Assembly (NCBI GenBank): GCA_021776095.1
Contig: JAJFGO010000106.1
Coordinates: 1-64,000 of the forward strand
Direction of reading: 5' to 3'
DNA: 64,000 bases
Source of the DNA: Kiloniellaceae bacterium
Lineage (GTDB): Bacteria > Pseudomonadota > Alphaproteobacteria > Kiloniellales > J153
How positions within the stretch are numbered: the stretch's first letter is position 1; each line of letters opens with the position of its first letter. The translations under genes were made by a program, and so were the position numbers. The notes beneath the pieces were generated by a model. It was not told the DNA's origin and made no database searches. It saw only the letters and a program-made list of their open reading frames with translations. Shown piece after piece: positions 17,502-25,570 of the stretch.

Positions 17502-18410
17502 ATGGCCGATCAACCAAGCGCCGAAGGCGAAACCATAAACATCCAGTCGGCCGGGGTCATCGGCGCCGGCCAGATGGGCAGCGGCATCGCGCATGTCTGC
17601 GCCTTGGCCGGCCTGGACGTCACCCTCTCGGACATCAGCGCGGAGCAGCTCGACAAAGCGCTCGCCGGTATCGCGCGCAACATGGACCGTCAGATCGGCC
17701 ATGGGAAGATCACCGCCGGGGACAAGGACGCCGCCCTCAAGCGGATCCGCACGGCGACCGACTATTCCAAGTTCGGCGACTGCGACGTGATCATCGAATC
17801 GGCGGTCGAGAACGAAAGCGTTAAGCGCGAGATTTTCAAGACCCTTTGCGCCTCCCTAAAGCCCGAGGCGATCATCTGCTCCAACACCTCCTCGATCTCG
17901 ATCACCCGCCTGGCGGCGGTGACCGACCGGCCGGGCCGCTTCATGGGCATGCACTTCATGAACCCGGTGCCGCTGATGAAGCTGGTCGAATTGATCCGCG
18001 GCATCGCGACCGAGGAACCGACCTTTCAGGCGATCCGCGACCTGGCGGTCCGGCTCGACAAGACCACGGCGACCGCCGAGGACTTTCCGGCCTTCATCGT
18101 CAACCGCATCCTGCTGCCCATGATCAACGAGGCGGTCTATACCCTTTACGAGGGCGTCGGCTCGGTCGAATCCATCGACACCGCCATGAAGCTGGGCGCC
18201 AACCACCCCATGGGACCGCTGGAGCTGGCCGACTTCATCGGCCTGGACACCTGCCTTTCGGTCATGCACGTGCTCTACGAGGGCTTGGCGGATACCAAGT
18301 ACCGGCCCTGCCCGCTTTTGGTGAAGTACGTCGAGGCCGGCTGGCTCGGCCGCAAGGCCGGCCGGGGCTTCTACGACTACTCCGGCGAAAAACCCGTCCC
18401 GACCCGCTAA
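17502..18410 (+). CDS. hbd: 3-hydroxybutyryl-CoA dehydrogenase
   Basis: 302-residue short 3-hydroxyacyl-CoA dehydrogenase. The N-terminal Rossmann motif is GAGQMGSGIAHVCALAG (residues 19-35). Next comes SNTSSISIT, and the catalytic His lies in MGMHFMNPVPLMKLVE, with Glu in the same segment. The C-terminal domain has the family motif GFIVNR-like AFIVNRILLPMINEA and MKLGANHPMGPLELADFIGLD. It interconverts acetoacetyl-CoA and 3-hydroxybutyryl-CoA, which feeds crotonyl-CoA to the ethylmalonyl-CoA pathway or takes part in butyrate and PHB metabolism. It lies 67 bases after etfA. Confidence 0.93.
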   Translation: MADQPSAEGETINIQSAGVIGAGQMGSGIAHVCALAGLDVTLSDISAEQLDKALAGIARNMDRQIGHGKITAGDKDAALKRIRTATDYSKFGDCDVIIESAVENESVKREIFKTLCASLKPEAIICSNTSSISITRLAAVTDRPGRFMGMHFMNPVPLMKLVELIRGIATEEPTFQAIRDLAVRLDKTTATAEDFPAFIVNRILLPMINEAVYTLYEGVGSVESIDTAMKLGANHPMGPLELADFIGLDTCLSVMHVLYEGLADTKYRPCPLLVKYVEAGWLGRKAGRGFYDYSGEKPVPTR

Positions 18411-18442
18411 CGGGGTCGCGTTAGGGCCGCCGCCCTCATACG

Positions 18443-18479
18443 TCGACAGGCTCGGCAGGCCTCACCCTGAGCTTGTCGA
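18443..18479. repeat. REP-like inverted repeat
   Basis: TCGACAGGCTC (18443-18453) and GAGCTTGTCGA (18469-18479) form an inverted repeat with one mismatch. This type of sequence is a common dispersed palindrome in proteobacterial genomes. It lies between hbd and the small protein on the minus strand. Confidence 0.6.
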
Positions 18480-18537
18480 AGGGTAAGGTCCGAGCCGAGG
18501 CCGCGCCGGACGCGGCCGGCGCGGCCCCGACAAGGCG

Positions 18538-18846
18538 CTATTCGCGGTAGTGCTGTTCGTCCTCGAGGGGCACATCGAAATTGAAGCGGTGGTTCCGCAC
18601 GGGCGGCTCGTAGCGCTCTACGGCGGCCGCCGGCTGGGCGTCGGAGGCGCCGACCCGCGCGCTTTGCCGCGCCGCCTCGCTTGCCAGGCGCTGGTTTTTC
18701 TCGGCCGTCGTCTCGGTCGCGAGGACCGTCCGGTAGCGGTAATCCCCGGCGTCGGCCAAGGTGACGGCCGGCTGGGCGAAAAGGACGGGGACGGCGATGG
18801 CGGCGGCGGCGATCAGGGCCAGGCCGATGGTTTTCGTTTCAGACAT
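18538..18846 (-). CDS. small secreted hypothetical protein
   Basis: 102-residue protein with a Sec signal peptide at about residues 1-31 (MSETKTIGLALIAAAAIAVPVLFAQ). The mature part is polar and Arg/Glu-rich, with no membrane segment, Cys or known motif. I chose the ATG at 18846 because AAGGAA lies seven bases upstream; an in-frame start at 18975 would add 43 residues without a signal peptide. Its family is unknown to me. It stands alone between hbd and a repeat-rich spacer. Confidence 0.6.
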   Translation of the reverse strand: MSETKTIGLALIAAAAIAVPVLFAQPAVTLADAGDYRYRTVLATETTAEKNQRLASEAARQSARVGASDAQPAAAVERYEPPVRNHRFNFDVPLEDEQHYRE

Positions 18847-19087
18847 GATTCGGTTCCTTGCAAGTTGAGGGTCGCTTGGGTTCGCGGTGCCCCAGGACGC
18901 CCGGTCCGCCGCGCGGGGCGGTCCGGGCCCCTGTGGGCTTGCCCGTATATCTATGGGTGAATCCCCCGCGCCCATGTGACGGCCGTCACATCCGGGGCGG
19001 TTCGGCGCCGGCGATCACGGCATGGTGATCCGCCGCGGGACGGCCGGGGGCTAGGCCTTTATGCGTGTATCGGCGGCGAGTCCGTTT

Positions 19088-19123
19088 CCCTGTTATTCCC
19101 TACTGAACAGGGAATTTACAGGG
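19088..19123. repeat. nested palindrome
   Basis: CCCTGT and TTCCCT pair with AGGGAA and ACAGGG around a 7-base loop (ACTGAAC). The two stems are separated by small bulges (TA and TTT). It looks like a dispersed hairpin element similar to those seen across alphaproteobacteria. It lies in the 405-base spacer with the next repeat. Confidence 0.55.
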
Positions 19124-19153
19124 CGCCCGCCGCCGACGCCCAAACGCCAGCAC

Positions 19154-19232
19154 GTCATCCCGGACTTGATCCGGGATCCTTTGCAGGGGCCGGTCGGGGC
19201 AACCGAAGATCCCGGATCAAGTCCGGGATGAC
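19154..19232. repeat. 25-bp perfect inverted repeat (alphaproteobacterial palindrome)
   Basis: The arms at 19154-19178 and 19208-19232 are perfect 25-base inverted copies built on GTCATCCCGGACTTGATCC. They flank a 29-base loop. This is a well-known kind of dispersed palindrome in alphaproteobacteria. The rest of the 18847-19251 spacer holds no gene that I can support. Confidence 0.85.
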
Positions 19233-19251
19233 GACCCAATACTGATATGAC

Positions 19252-19647
19252 TTAATCCTCGCTCTCCATGATGTCACTGAGACCGCCGTGGACCCAGGTC
19301 AACCGCTGGATCAGGTTGAGGACCATGGCGGTCGCCGTGGGATCGCCCTCGATCGCTTTGGCCATCAGGCCGCGCAGGATCGAGCGTTGGGTGCTGAGGG
19401 TTTCGCGGGTCTCGCCCTCGCCGACGGTGATCGGCTCCCGCAAGATTTCGTAAAGATCGCGCGCCAGGCTGCGCGGCCCCTTGGGCCGCCCCGCCGGATT
19501 GCCCGATTGACCCGGCTTGAAGCGCGTGTGCACCGGCGGATTGCAATAACCGACGGGCGCGTCCGCCGCGCCGGATATGTGGTCATCGGGCGCCTCGTTA
19601 TCGGACCTCTCGTCATCGGCCATGGGCATCATCTCCTGCTCTGCCAT
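19252..19647 (-). CDS. DUF5681 domain protein
   Basis: 131-residue protein. The central segment GYCNPPVHTRFKPGQSGNPAGRPKG (residues 33-57) is the DUF5681 signature; DUF5681 is often found in phage- or mobile-element-associated genes. The rest is helical, with no recognised catalytic site. The N-terminus has several possible Met starts (residues 1, 6, 7, 9). A second, truncated copy lies at 20454-20588. The function is unknown. Confidence 0.75.
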   Translation of the reverse strand: MAEQEMMPMADDERSDNEAPDDHISGAADAPVGYCNPPVHTRFKPGQSGNPAGRPKGPRSLARDLYEILREPITVGEGETRETLSTQRSILRGLMAKAIEGDPTATAMVLNLIQRLTWVHGGLSDIMESED

Positions 19648-19846
19648 TCACCGACCCCGAGATTGGCACAAGGACAGGCGGGCGCAATGGGAAGGCTGTG
19701 GAAAGCGGGTGAGCGGGGAAAGGCGCGGCGCACCGCGCGCGGAATTAACCCTGCCCCGCCCCGCGCCAGTTAGCGGCACATAAAGGATTTCCATCGAAAA
19801 TCGGTGCCTCTGTCGTGCGATTCAGTCGCGGAACCGAGGCCTGCCC

Positions 19847-20449
19847 TTGAGATCGATCTTTCCATTCAGCCGCCTATGGCGAAGCCGGCCAAAGGGGCGG
19901 CGTTGGGGCTGGCGAAAGGCGCGCCGACCGCGCGGGCGGGCCACGCTGAGGTTGCCGTTATTGGCGCTTATTGGTTCGGCCGTTTTCTTTTACGGCGCCC
20001 TTGAGTTCAGCACGAATGACGGTCGCGGCACCGGCCGCGACATTATCGGCGCCGCGCGGGTTATCGACGGCGACACGATTGACGTCAATGGAACGCGCAT
20101 CCGATTTCACGGCATCGATGCCCCCGAAGGCCGCCAATCGTGCCGTGTGGACGGTCGTATGCAACGCTGCGGTCAGCGTGCCACAAGGGCCCTCGCCAAC
20201 AAGATCGCCGGCCGGCCGGTCGTCTGCACGCCGAGGGGCCGCGACCGATACAAAAGGGTCATCGCGGTCTGCTATGCCGGCGATGAAAATCTGAACGCCT
20301 GGATGGTCGCCAACGGCTGGGCCATGGCTTACCTCCGGTACTCCTACAGCTACGTTCCGGAGGAATTATCCGCCAGACTATCCAAGCACGGCATATGGCA
20401 AGGCGATTTCATCGCGCCATGGGACTGGCGGCGCGGAGAGCGGCTGTAA
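19847..20449 (+). CDS. thermonuclease-family (SNase-like) protein
   Basis: 200-residue protein. Basic residues 1-35 precede one hydrophobic segment (about 36-50, LPLLALIGSAVFFYG), so it is probably anchored or exported. The nuclease-like core starts at VIDGDTIDVNGTRIRFHGIDAPEG (about residue 72): the two Asp residues, the Arg in RIRF and the Glu in APEG fit calcium-binding and catalytic residues of staphylococcal nuclease. DRYKRVIAVCY carries the second Arg. Many bacterial paralogues are envelope-associated. Four or more Cys suggest disulfides and a periplasmic location. It lies between the two DUF5681 copies. Confidence 0.82.
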   Translation: MRSIFPFSRLWRSRPKGRRWGWRKARRPRGRATLRLPLLALIGSAVFFYGALEFSTNDGRGTGRDIIGAARVIDGDTIDVNGTRIRFHGIDAPEGRQSCRVDGRMQRCGQRATRALANKIAGRPVVCTPRGRDRYKRVIAVCYAGDENLNAWMVANGWAMAYLRYSYSYVPEELSARLSKHGIWQGDFIAPWDWRRGERL

Positions 20450-20453
20450 ATCA

Positions 20454-20588
20454 GAGAGCCGGATTGCCCGACTGGCCCGGCTTGAAACGGGTGTGCGCGG
20501 GCGGCTTGCAATAACCGACGGGCGCGTCGGCGGATGTGTCGTTATCGGTCCCCTCGTCATCGGCCATGGACATCACTTCCTGCTCTGC
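20454..20588 (-). pseudogene. truncated second copy of DUF5681 gene
   Basis: Reading the minus strand, this stretch encodes MSMADDEG..., APVGYCKPP, HTRFKPGQSGNP and then stops (Ala-Leu-stop), so it lacks the last ~77 residues of the full copy at 19252-19647. The first copy's start codon ATG is ACG here, so only internal Met codons remain. DNA similarity continues into the upstream flank (about 19640-19700 compared with 20580-20645), so it is a duplicated segment. The thermonuclease gene lies between the two copies. Confidence 0.75.
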
Positions 20589-20690
20589 CGTTCACCAGTC
20601 CCGAGATTGGCACAAGCGGCGGTGGGCGCAACGAGAAGGCTGTGGAAATCGAAGGAAGTATGGGCAAAGGCCACTTCGCTTGGGCACGGC

Positions 20691-21953
20691 CTAAAAGCTC
20701 AAGGTTCGGCTTCCTGAATAGTCGACGGAGTTGCCGAGATTGCAGGCCCAACTTTGTACTCTTGCCAAGCCAGTCCCACCGGGGGTCGTGGAATATTGCA
20801 CGGCCTCGGCGCAAGCAACGGCGCGGTACGCATTCAAGCGGCGAATTGCCGCACCGCCGCTCGTTGGAACGATCGATTCGCCGGTCTTGACAAGGATCTC
20901 GCGGACCACCCAAGGATCTAGCGTAGGCTCAACGTTGAGCACCATCGCAGCCGCGCAAGAGACGAGGGGCGCCGCGTATGATGTTCCGCTGTCGGTGACC
21001 ACCGATCTATATTTCTCGATCACGTCGAGATCCTGTCCCGGTGCATAGAGATCGATGCCGGGCCCGCTCGCCGTACCGGTGGTTTGATCGACAATCCAGA
21101 GATCATCGCCGCTTGGATTGAGCGCACCCACGACGACGACGTTGTCGAAGCCACGCGCCCAGGCGTCGTCTGGGATATTGGCCCGCGTGTTTCCAGCGCC
21201 GGTAACCACAATGACCTGACGCGCGTCCGCCCAAGCCAAACGATTGGCGATGTCGCTGCCGTCAGGCAGATTCAATTCGATCAGGGTCTTGCTGATGTTG
21301 ACCACGCGGATTTGAGCCAGACTGAACACCACCTCGTCAAATATCGGGACCAGCAATGACGGCGAAGGAGGAGGAACGAATCCGCGCCCGATGCGCACGG
21401 GCAAAAAACGCGCGCCCCACTCATTTCCGCCCTCCTTGTTCAACCATGGGCCACACGCGCCGGATAGGAGAAACCCGTTGTTGGTGCGCGACGACATCAA
21501 TGACAGGACTGCGGTACCGTGATGGCCGTAACTGGCCACCTGCCCCGCCGGAGGGTCGTCTCCCCAAGCACTACCGTTGGGGTCAGTCCCGGACCCGTCT
21601 GGGTAGCCGGGCCTTATCTTTGGGCGAATTCCACTGTCGTCAGAGGGGAAAAACCCATCATCGATCACGACCATGGTCGGCCACGCCTCGTCGATTGCCG
21701 GGCCTTGCCACCTGTCCCGCATGAAGCGCCAAGCCTCGGGCAGGCATATGGCATCGAACTGAGTACCGTTGGCCGCGTATTCGATGTAGTCGGGACCGCC
21801 AGGGTTGTTCTCGGTGAAATCGGGAACAAGGCGTTGGGCCGTCCCGCAGTTGCCAACCGGCGCACCGAATAGGCGTCCGTTCATCCCCTCACACCCCGCG
21901 CATAGCAGGGCGAGTGACACGACAAGACTGAGCGGGTTCCACATGCCAGTCAT
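20691..21953 (-). CDS. subtilisin-like serine protease (S8), probable lipoprotein
   Basis: 420 residues. The N-terminal signal has a possible lipobox ending at Cys21 (ALLCAGC; the Cys at -3 is unusual). The peptidase S8 triad is likely Asp98 in VVIDDG, His144/145 in GHHGTAV and Ser325 in SGTSYAAP, with oxyanion Asn in VVTGAGN. Cys-rich flanks suggest disulfides. There is no propeptide-like domain of normal length before the first catalytic Asp, only about 75 residues. Substrates are unknown. The gene is isolated and its 5' side faces a spacer with a redoxin fragment. Gene order gives no hint of role. Confidence 0.83.
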   Translation of the reverse strand: MTGMWNPLSLVVSLALLCAGCEGMNGRLFGAPVGNCGTAQRLVPDFTENNPGGPDYIEYAANGTQFDAICLPEAWRFMRDRWQGPAIDEAWPTMVVIDDGFFPSDDSGIRPKIRPGYPDGSGTDPNGSAWGDDPPAGQVASYGHHGTAVLSLMSSRTNNGFLLSGACGPWLNKEGGNEWGARFLPVRIGRGFVPPPSPSLLVPIFDEVVFSLAQIRVVNISKTLIELNLPDGSDIANRLAWADARQVIVVTGAGNTRANIPDDAWARGFDNVVVVGALNPSGDDLWIVDQTTGTASGPGIDLYAPGQDLDVIEKYRSVVTDSGTSYAAPLVSCAAAMVLNVEPTLDPWVVREILVKTGESIVPTSGGAAIRRLNAYRAVACAEAVQYSTTPGGTGLARVQSWACNLGNSVDYSGSRTLSF

Positions 21954-22179
21954 CCCTCAATGGAGTGATGAAATTTTGGCGCCATCGAGCCGTAGCTGAT
22001 ACCTGATCGGAAAGACTACCTGAGATTGTGGCCAAAACAAGACCCTTGGCAGTCTATTTACCGCCCCCGTCGATCCATCTGCCGCCTCAGTCAACACGAC
22101 GGATCATATCCACGCGTGAGGTGTCCGTATCTGGGGCATGACTTGTCTCCGGTACGCCTGCGGCCCTTTGCTCCACCCC

Positions 22180-22276
22180 ACCGTTTCGCGCGAATCCCAC
22201 TCGGTCGGGCCGGCTAGGGTGCGTACGACTTTGCCTGCCGCGTCGACCAAAAAGGTGGCGAGCTTGCCGAAGGCGG
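22180..22276 (-). pseudogene. fragment of TlpA-like redoxin gene
   Basis: Minus-strand translation gives LATFLVDAAGKVVRTLAGPTEWDSRE, close to TFLIDAKGQVVRALAGPAEWDSRE in the intact TlpA-like gene at 23253-23840. Only the C-terminal third is present, with no start or thioredoxin motif. It is a duplicated remnant about 1.1 kb from the intact gene. The 410-base spacer 21954-22363 holds nothing else that I can support except the short tandem repeat at 22275-22306. Confidence 0.75.
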
Positions 22277-22306
22277 CGGAATGCGGTGGCGGCGGAATGC
22301 GGTGGC
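22275..22306 (+). repeat. 16-bp tandem repeat
   Basis: Two head-to-tail copies of GGCGGAATGCGGTGGC at 22275-22290 and 22291-22306 lie just before the NHL-repeat gene. The first copy begins where similarity to the redoxin gene ends, suggesting local slippage or recombination. Confidence 0.75.
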
Positions 22307-22363
22307 GGCGGCCAGGAAAATTTGCCATCCTCGGCGGATTCCACGCACCCGAGGAGTCCTCAC

Positions 22364-23224
22364 ATGACTCTGCGCCTTGCCTTGGTCTTGCTGCTCGGCC
22401 TTTGGCCCGCGTGCGGTTGGGCGGGGGCGCTGGAACTTGATTTCATGGGCGCCAGCACGGCTGAGTTGGAAAACCCCCACGACCTCAAACTCTCCCCGGA
22501 TGGCCGCTATCTTTTCGTTTCCGACGTGGGCAACAACCGGGTCGCGGTCCTCGACCCGGATACGCTGGCGCCGATCTCCGCCTTCGGCGCCGATCACCAA
22601 TCCGGGACCCACGATATCGACTTCGACGCCATGGGGCGCGCCTATGTCGCCGATACCCACAACAACCGCGTGACGATCTACGAGATGGCGGGCGCGGCGG
22701 CCACGCTGGTCGGCCGGATCGAAGGGCGCATGCGCGGCCCCGAAGGCGTGCTCGCGCACCCCAACGGCCGGATCTACGTGGCCGGCGCCTGGTCGGGCAA
22801 CGTCGTCGCCTACGCGGACGGCATGGCGGTCGGGGAACTGACCGGCCTGTCGTCGCCGCACGATCTGGCGCTCGCACCCAATGGCGATATCTGGCTGGCC
22901 GATGCCGGCAACGACCGGATGCTCCTGCTCTCGCCCGAGTTGAAGATCAAGCGCGAGCTAAAAGGCGCACCCTACGATTTCGACGGCGTGCGCTATCAGG
23001 ACGTCTTGCCGGACGGCACCTTGATCGCGGCGGACAAGAACAACCACCAGGTCAAGGTCATCGGGCCCGACGGCGCGCTGCGCCTGGTGCTGGGCACGGG
23101 CGATCCGGGCAAGGGGCCGGGCCGGTTCAGAACGCCCGAGGGGATCGAGGCCGAGGGCGATACCCTCTGGATCTCCGATTCGGGCAACGACCGGGTGGTG
23201 AAATACCGGATCGTGAAGCCCTAG
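22364..23224 (+). CDS. NHL-repeat beta-propeller protein, secreted
   Basis: 286 residues, beginning with a signal peptide (residues 1-21). The mature part is a series of about six NHL-type blades, visible as repeated D.gr.fVsD.gNnRV.v.d units (SDVGNNRVAV, ADTHNNRVTI, ADAGNDRMLL, ADKNNHQVKV, SDSGNDRVVKY). It is probably a periplasmic six-bladed propeller for ligand or protein binding; a lactonase-like role is possible but no catalytic site is clear. I chose the ATG at 22364 because GAGGAG lies seven bases before it. It converges on the TlpA-like gene, with 28 bases between the stops. Confidence 0.8.
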   Translation: MTLRLALVLLLGLWPACGWAGALELDFMGASTAELENPHDLKLSPDGRYLFVSDVGNNRVAVLDPDTLAPISAFGADHQSGTHDIDFDAMGRAYVADTHNNRVTIYEMAGAAATLVGRIEGRMRGPEGVLAHPNGRIYVAGAWSGNVVAYADGMAVGELTGLSSPHDLALAPNGDIWLADAGNDRMLLLSPELKIKRELKGAPYDFDGVRYQDVLPDGTLIAADKNNHQVKVIGPDGALRLVLGTGDPGKGPGRFRTPEGIEAEGDTLWISDSGNDRVVKYRIVKP

Positions 23225-23252
23225 AAAGATCGCAACCTCGGCGACGGCGGCC

Positions 23253-23840
23253 TTAGTTCGCTGCGTTCTGCCGCGCCGCCGCGCCGCCGCCGGTCTTGAG
23301 GTAATGTTGAATCAACGCCACCGCCTCGCGCGAATCCCACTCGGCGGGGCCGGCCAGGGCGCGCACGACCTGGCCCTTGGCGTCGATCAGGAATGTCATG
23401 GGCAATCCGGCGATGCCGAAGGCGCGCGCGAGCTTCGATTTCGGGTCGAGGTAGAGCGCCAGGTTCTTTAGGCCGAGTTTCTCCGCGAAGGGCGGCACGA
23501 CCTTTGGCCCGCCCCGGTCGATGGAAACGGCCAGGACCTTTAGCCCCTCGCCCGCCAGGATCGACTGCAGGCGGTCGAGGGCCGGCATCTCGCGGATGCA
23601 GGGTGCGCACCAGGTGGCCCAGAAGTTGAGCAGAACCACCCCGCCCTTGAAATCGGCCAGGCGCACCGGGGCGCCCTCCAGGTCCTGGAATACCTCCAGC
23701 GGCGCTGGCACGGGCGGGGTCAAAAGGCTAAAGTCTTGCGCGAATGGGCTGTTCGGGGCTTTGTCCTGGGCGGCGGCTCCGGCTGGCCAGGCTAGTGCCA
23801 CGGCCAGGGCCGCGAGCTTGAGAAACCCTGAAACCGACAT
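23253..23840 (-). CDS. TlpA-like thiol-disulfide oxidoreductase
   Basis: 195-residue periplasmic thioredoxin-fold protein. Residues 1-24 form a signal peptide. The active site WCAPC is at residues 77-81, within FWATWCAPCIREMPALDRL. A cis-Pro lies in GLPMTFLID. Such proteins reduce disulfides, often in cytochrome c or copper-centre maturation. It is divergent from argH with only 24 bases between the starts, an arrangement frequent in alphaproteobacteria. An extra copy of its C-terminus lies at 22180-22276. Confidence 0.9.
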   Translation of the reverse strand: MSVSGFLKLAALAVALAWPAGAAAQDKAPNSPFAQDFSLLTPPVPAPLEVFQDLEGAPVRLADFKGGVVLLNFWATWCAPCIREMPALDRLQSILAGEGLKVLAVSIDRGGPKVVPPFAEKLGLKNLALYLDPKSKLARAFGIAGLPMTFLIDAKGQVVRALAGPAEWDSREAVALIQHYLKTGGGAAARQNAAN

Positions 23841-23864
23841 AACGCGTAACCTTTCGATTCGAGC

Positions 23865-25304
23865 ATGACGACGCAAAAAAACAAAACCGCCCACCCCCTT
23901 AGTCGAAGCTCGGGCGACAACCACGCCCCCAACCAGATGTGGGGCGGGCGCTTTGCCGAAGGCCCGGCCGAGGCCATGGAGCGGATCAACGCCTCGATCG
24001 ATTTCGACCGGCGGCTCTATGCCCAGGATATCGCGGCCTCCCAGGCCCATTGCAAGATGCTGATCGCCCAAGGGATCGTGCCGGCGCAGGATGGAACCGC
24101 CATCCTAGGCGGTCTAGACACGATTTTGCGAGAAATCGAGGCCGGCGGCTTCCCCTTCCGGGTCGAATACGAAGACATCCACATGAACGTGGAGGCCCGC
24201 CTGCGCGAGCTGATCGGCGAGGCCGCCGGGCGCCTGCACACGGCGCGCTCGCGCAACGACCAGGCGGTGACCGATTTCCGCCTCTGGGTGCGCGACGCCG
24301 TGGACGCCCTGGACGGCCAGCTCGCCGACCTGCAATCCGCCCTGATCGACCAGGCCGAGGCCCACGCGGCGAGCGTCATGCCCGGCTTCACCCACCTGCA
24401 GGCGGCGCAGCCGGTGACCCTGGGCCATCACCTGCTGGCCTATGTGGAGATGTTCGGGCGCGACCGGGGCCGCCTGGCCGACGGGCGGGCGCGCATGAAC
24501 GAATGCCCGCTGGGCGCCGCGGCCCTGGCCGGCACCTCCTTTCCCATCGACCGGGCGGCGACCGCCAAGGCCCTGGGCTTTGCCCGGCCGACCGCCAATT
24601 CCATGGATTCGGTCTCGGACCGGGATTTTGCCATGGAGTTCCTGGCCACGGGCGCGATCCTGGCGGTCCATCTGTCGCGCCTGGCTGAGGAGCTGGTGAT
24701 CTGGTGCAGCGCCGGTTTCGGCTATGTCCGCCTGTCCGACGCCTTTTCCACCGGCAGCTCGATCATGCCGCAAAAGCGCAACCCGGACGCCGCCGAACTG
24801 GTCCGCGGCAAGGCCGGCCGGGTCATCGGCGCCCTCAATACCGTCTTGGTGATGATGAAGGGCCTGCCCATGTCTTACGGCAAGGACATGCAGGAGGATA
24901 AGGAACCGGTGTTCGACGCGGCGGAAACCCTGTCGATCTGCCTGGGCGCGGCGGCGGGCATGATCCGCGACATGACCCCGGACCCGACGGCCATGCGCGC
25001 GGCAACCGCGGTCGGCTTCCTGACCGCGACCGATCTGGCCGACTGGCTGGTCCGGGTGCTGGGCATGCCGTTTCGCGAGGCCCATCACGCGACCGGCGCC
25101 ATCGTCGCGCGCGCCGAGCAACGCGGTTGCGACTTAGCCGAGCTGCCTCTTACCGAGATGCAAGCGGTCGAGCCGCGCATCACCGGGGCGGTCTTCGAGG
25201 TCCTCTCGGTCGACAACTCGGTGCAGAGCCGCACCAGCCTGGGCGGCACCGCGCCAACCCGGGTGCTTGAGGCGGCGGCCGCCGCGCGGGGGCGGTTCCT
25301 ATGA
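23865..25304 (+). CDS. argH: argininosuccinate lyase
   Basis: 479-residue fumarase/aspartase-superfamily enzyme that splits argininosuccinate to arginine and fumarate, the last step of arginine synthesis. Family segments are [54 protein letters not shown] and the signature [20 protein letters not shown]. The signature contains the catalytic Ser loop. Length is slightly above the usual 460 because of a 25-residue N-terminal extension. The next gene begins in the ATGA overlap, which gives the argH-lptM-lysA order typical of this group. Confidence 0.96.
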   Translation: MTTQKNKTAHPLSRSSGDNHAPNQMWGGRFAEGPAEAMERINASIDFDRRLYAQDIAASQAHCKMLIAQGIVPAQDGTAILGGLDTILREIEAGGFPFRVEYEDIHMNVEARLRELIGEAAGRLHTARSRNDQAVTDFRLWVRDAVDALDGQLADLQSALIDQAEAHAASVMPGFTHLQAAQPVTLGHHLLAYVEMFGRDRGRLADGRARMNECPLGAAALAGTSFPIDRAATAKALGFARPTANSMDSVSDRDFAMEFLATGAILAVHLSRLAEELVIWCSAGFGYVRLSDAFSTGSSIMPQKRNPDAAELVRGKAGRVIGALNTVLVMMKGLPMSYGKDMQEDKEPVFDAAETLSICLGAAAGMIRDMTPDPTAMRAATAVGFLTATDLADWLVRVLGMPFREAHHATGAIVARAEQRGCDLAELPLTEMQAVEPRITGAVFEVLSVDNSVQSRTSLGGTAPTRVLEAAAAARGRFL

Positions 25305-25570
25305 GGCGCGGACCGGTCATGACCCTGGCCGCGGTTCTGGCCCTGGCCGTGGCGCTGGGCGCCTGCGGCAAGCGCGGCAGCTTGCGCGCGCCGGACGACG
25401 CGACCGAGGCCTACACCTACCCGCGCCAATACCCGAAACCGGAAACCGTCCTGCCCAAGGGCGACACCGCGGTGCGGCGCTCGGGCGAGGTCTCGCCCAG
25501 CGCCGGGGATTTGTCGCCCTTCCCCAATTCGCGCAAGACCACCACCTACAGCAGCCCGGCCCCGCAATGA
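25301..25570 (+). CDS. small lipoprotein, LptM-like
   Basis: 89 residues. A short signal peptide ends in a lipobox with Cys22 (ALGACGKRG). The [12 protein letters not shown] start of the mature part matches the LptM/YifL family, which helps assemble the LPS transport translocon. In many proteobacteria this gene lies directly before lysA, as here. The tail is Pro/Ser-rich and poorly conserved. It overlaps argH at its start and lysA at its end by ATGA. Confidence 0.8.
   Translation: MRRGPVMTLAAVLALAVALGACGKRGSLRAPDDATEAYTYPRQYPKPETVLPKGDTAVRRSGEVSPSAGDLSPFPNSRKTTTYSSPAPQ

Noticed and set aside
18976-19245. Plus-strand frame in the repeat-rich spacer
   Set aside because: It reads through both palindromes and has no domain; a translation of repeat DNA.
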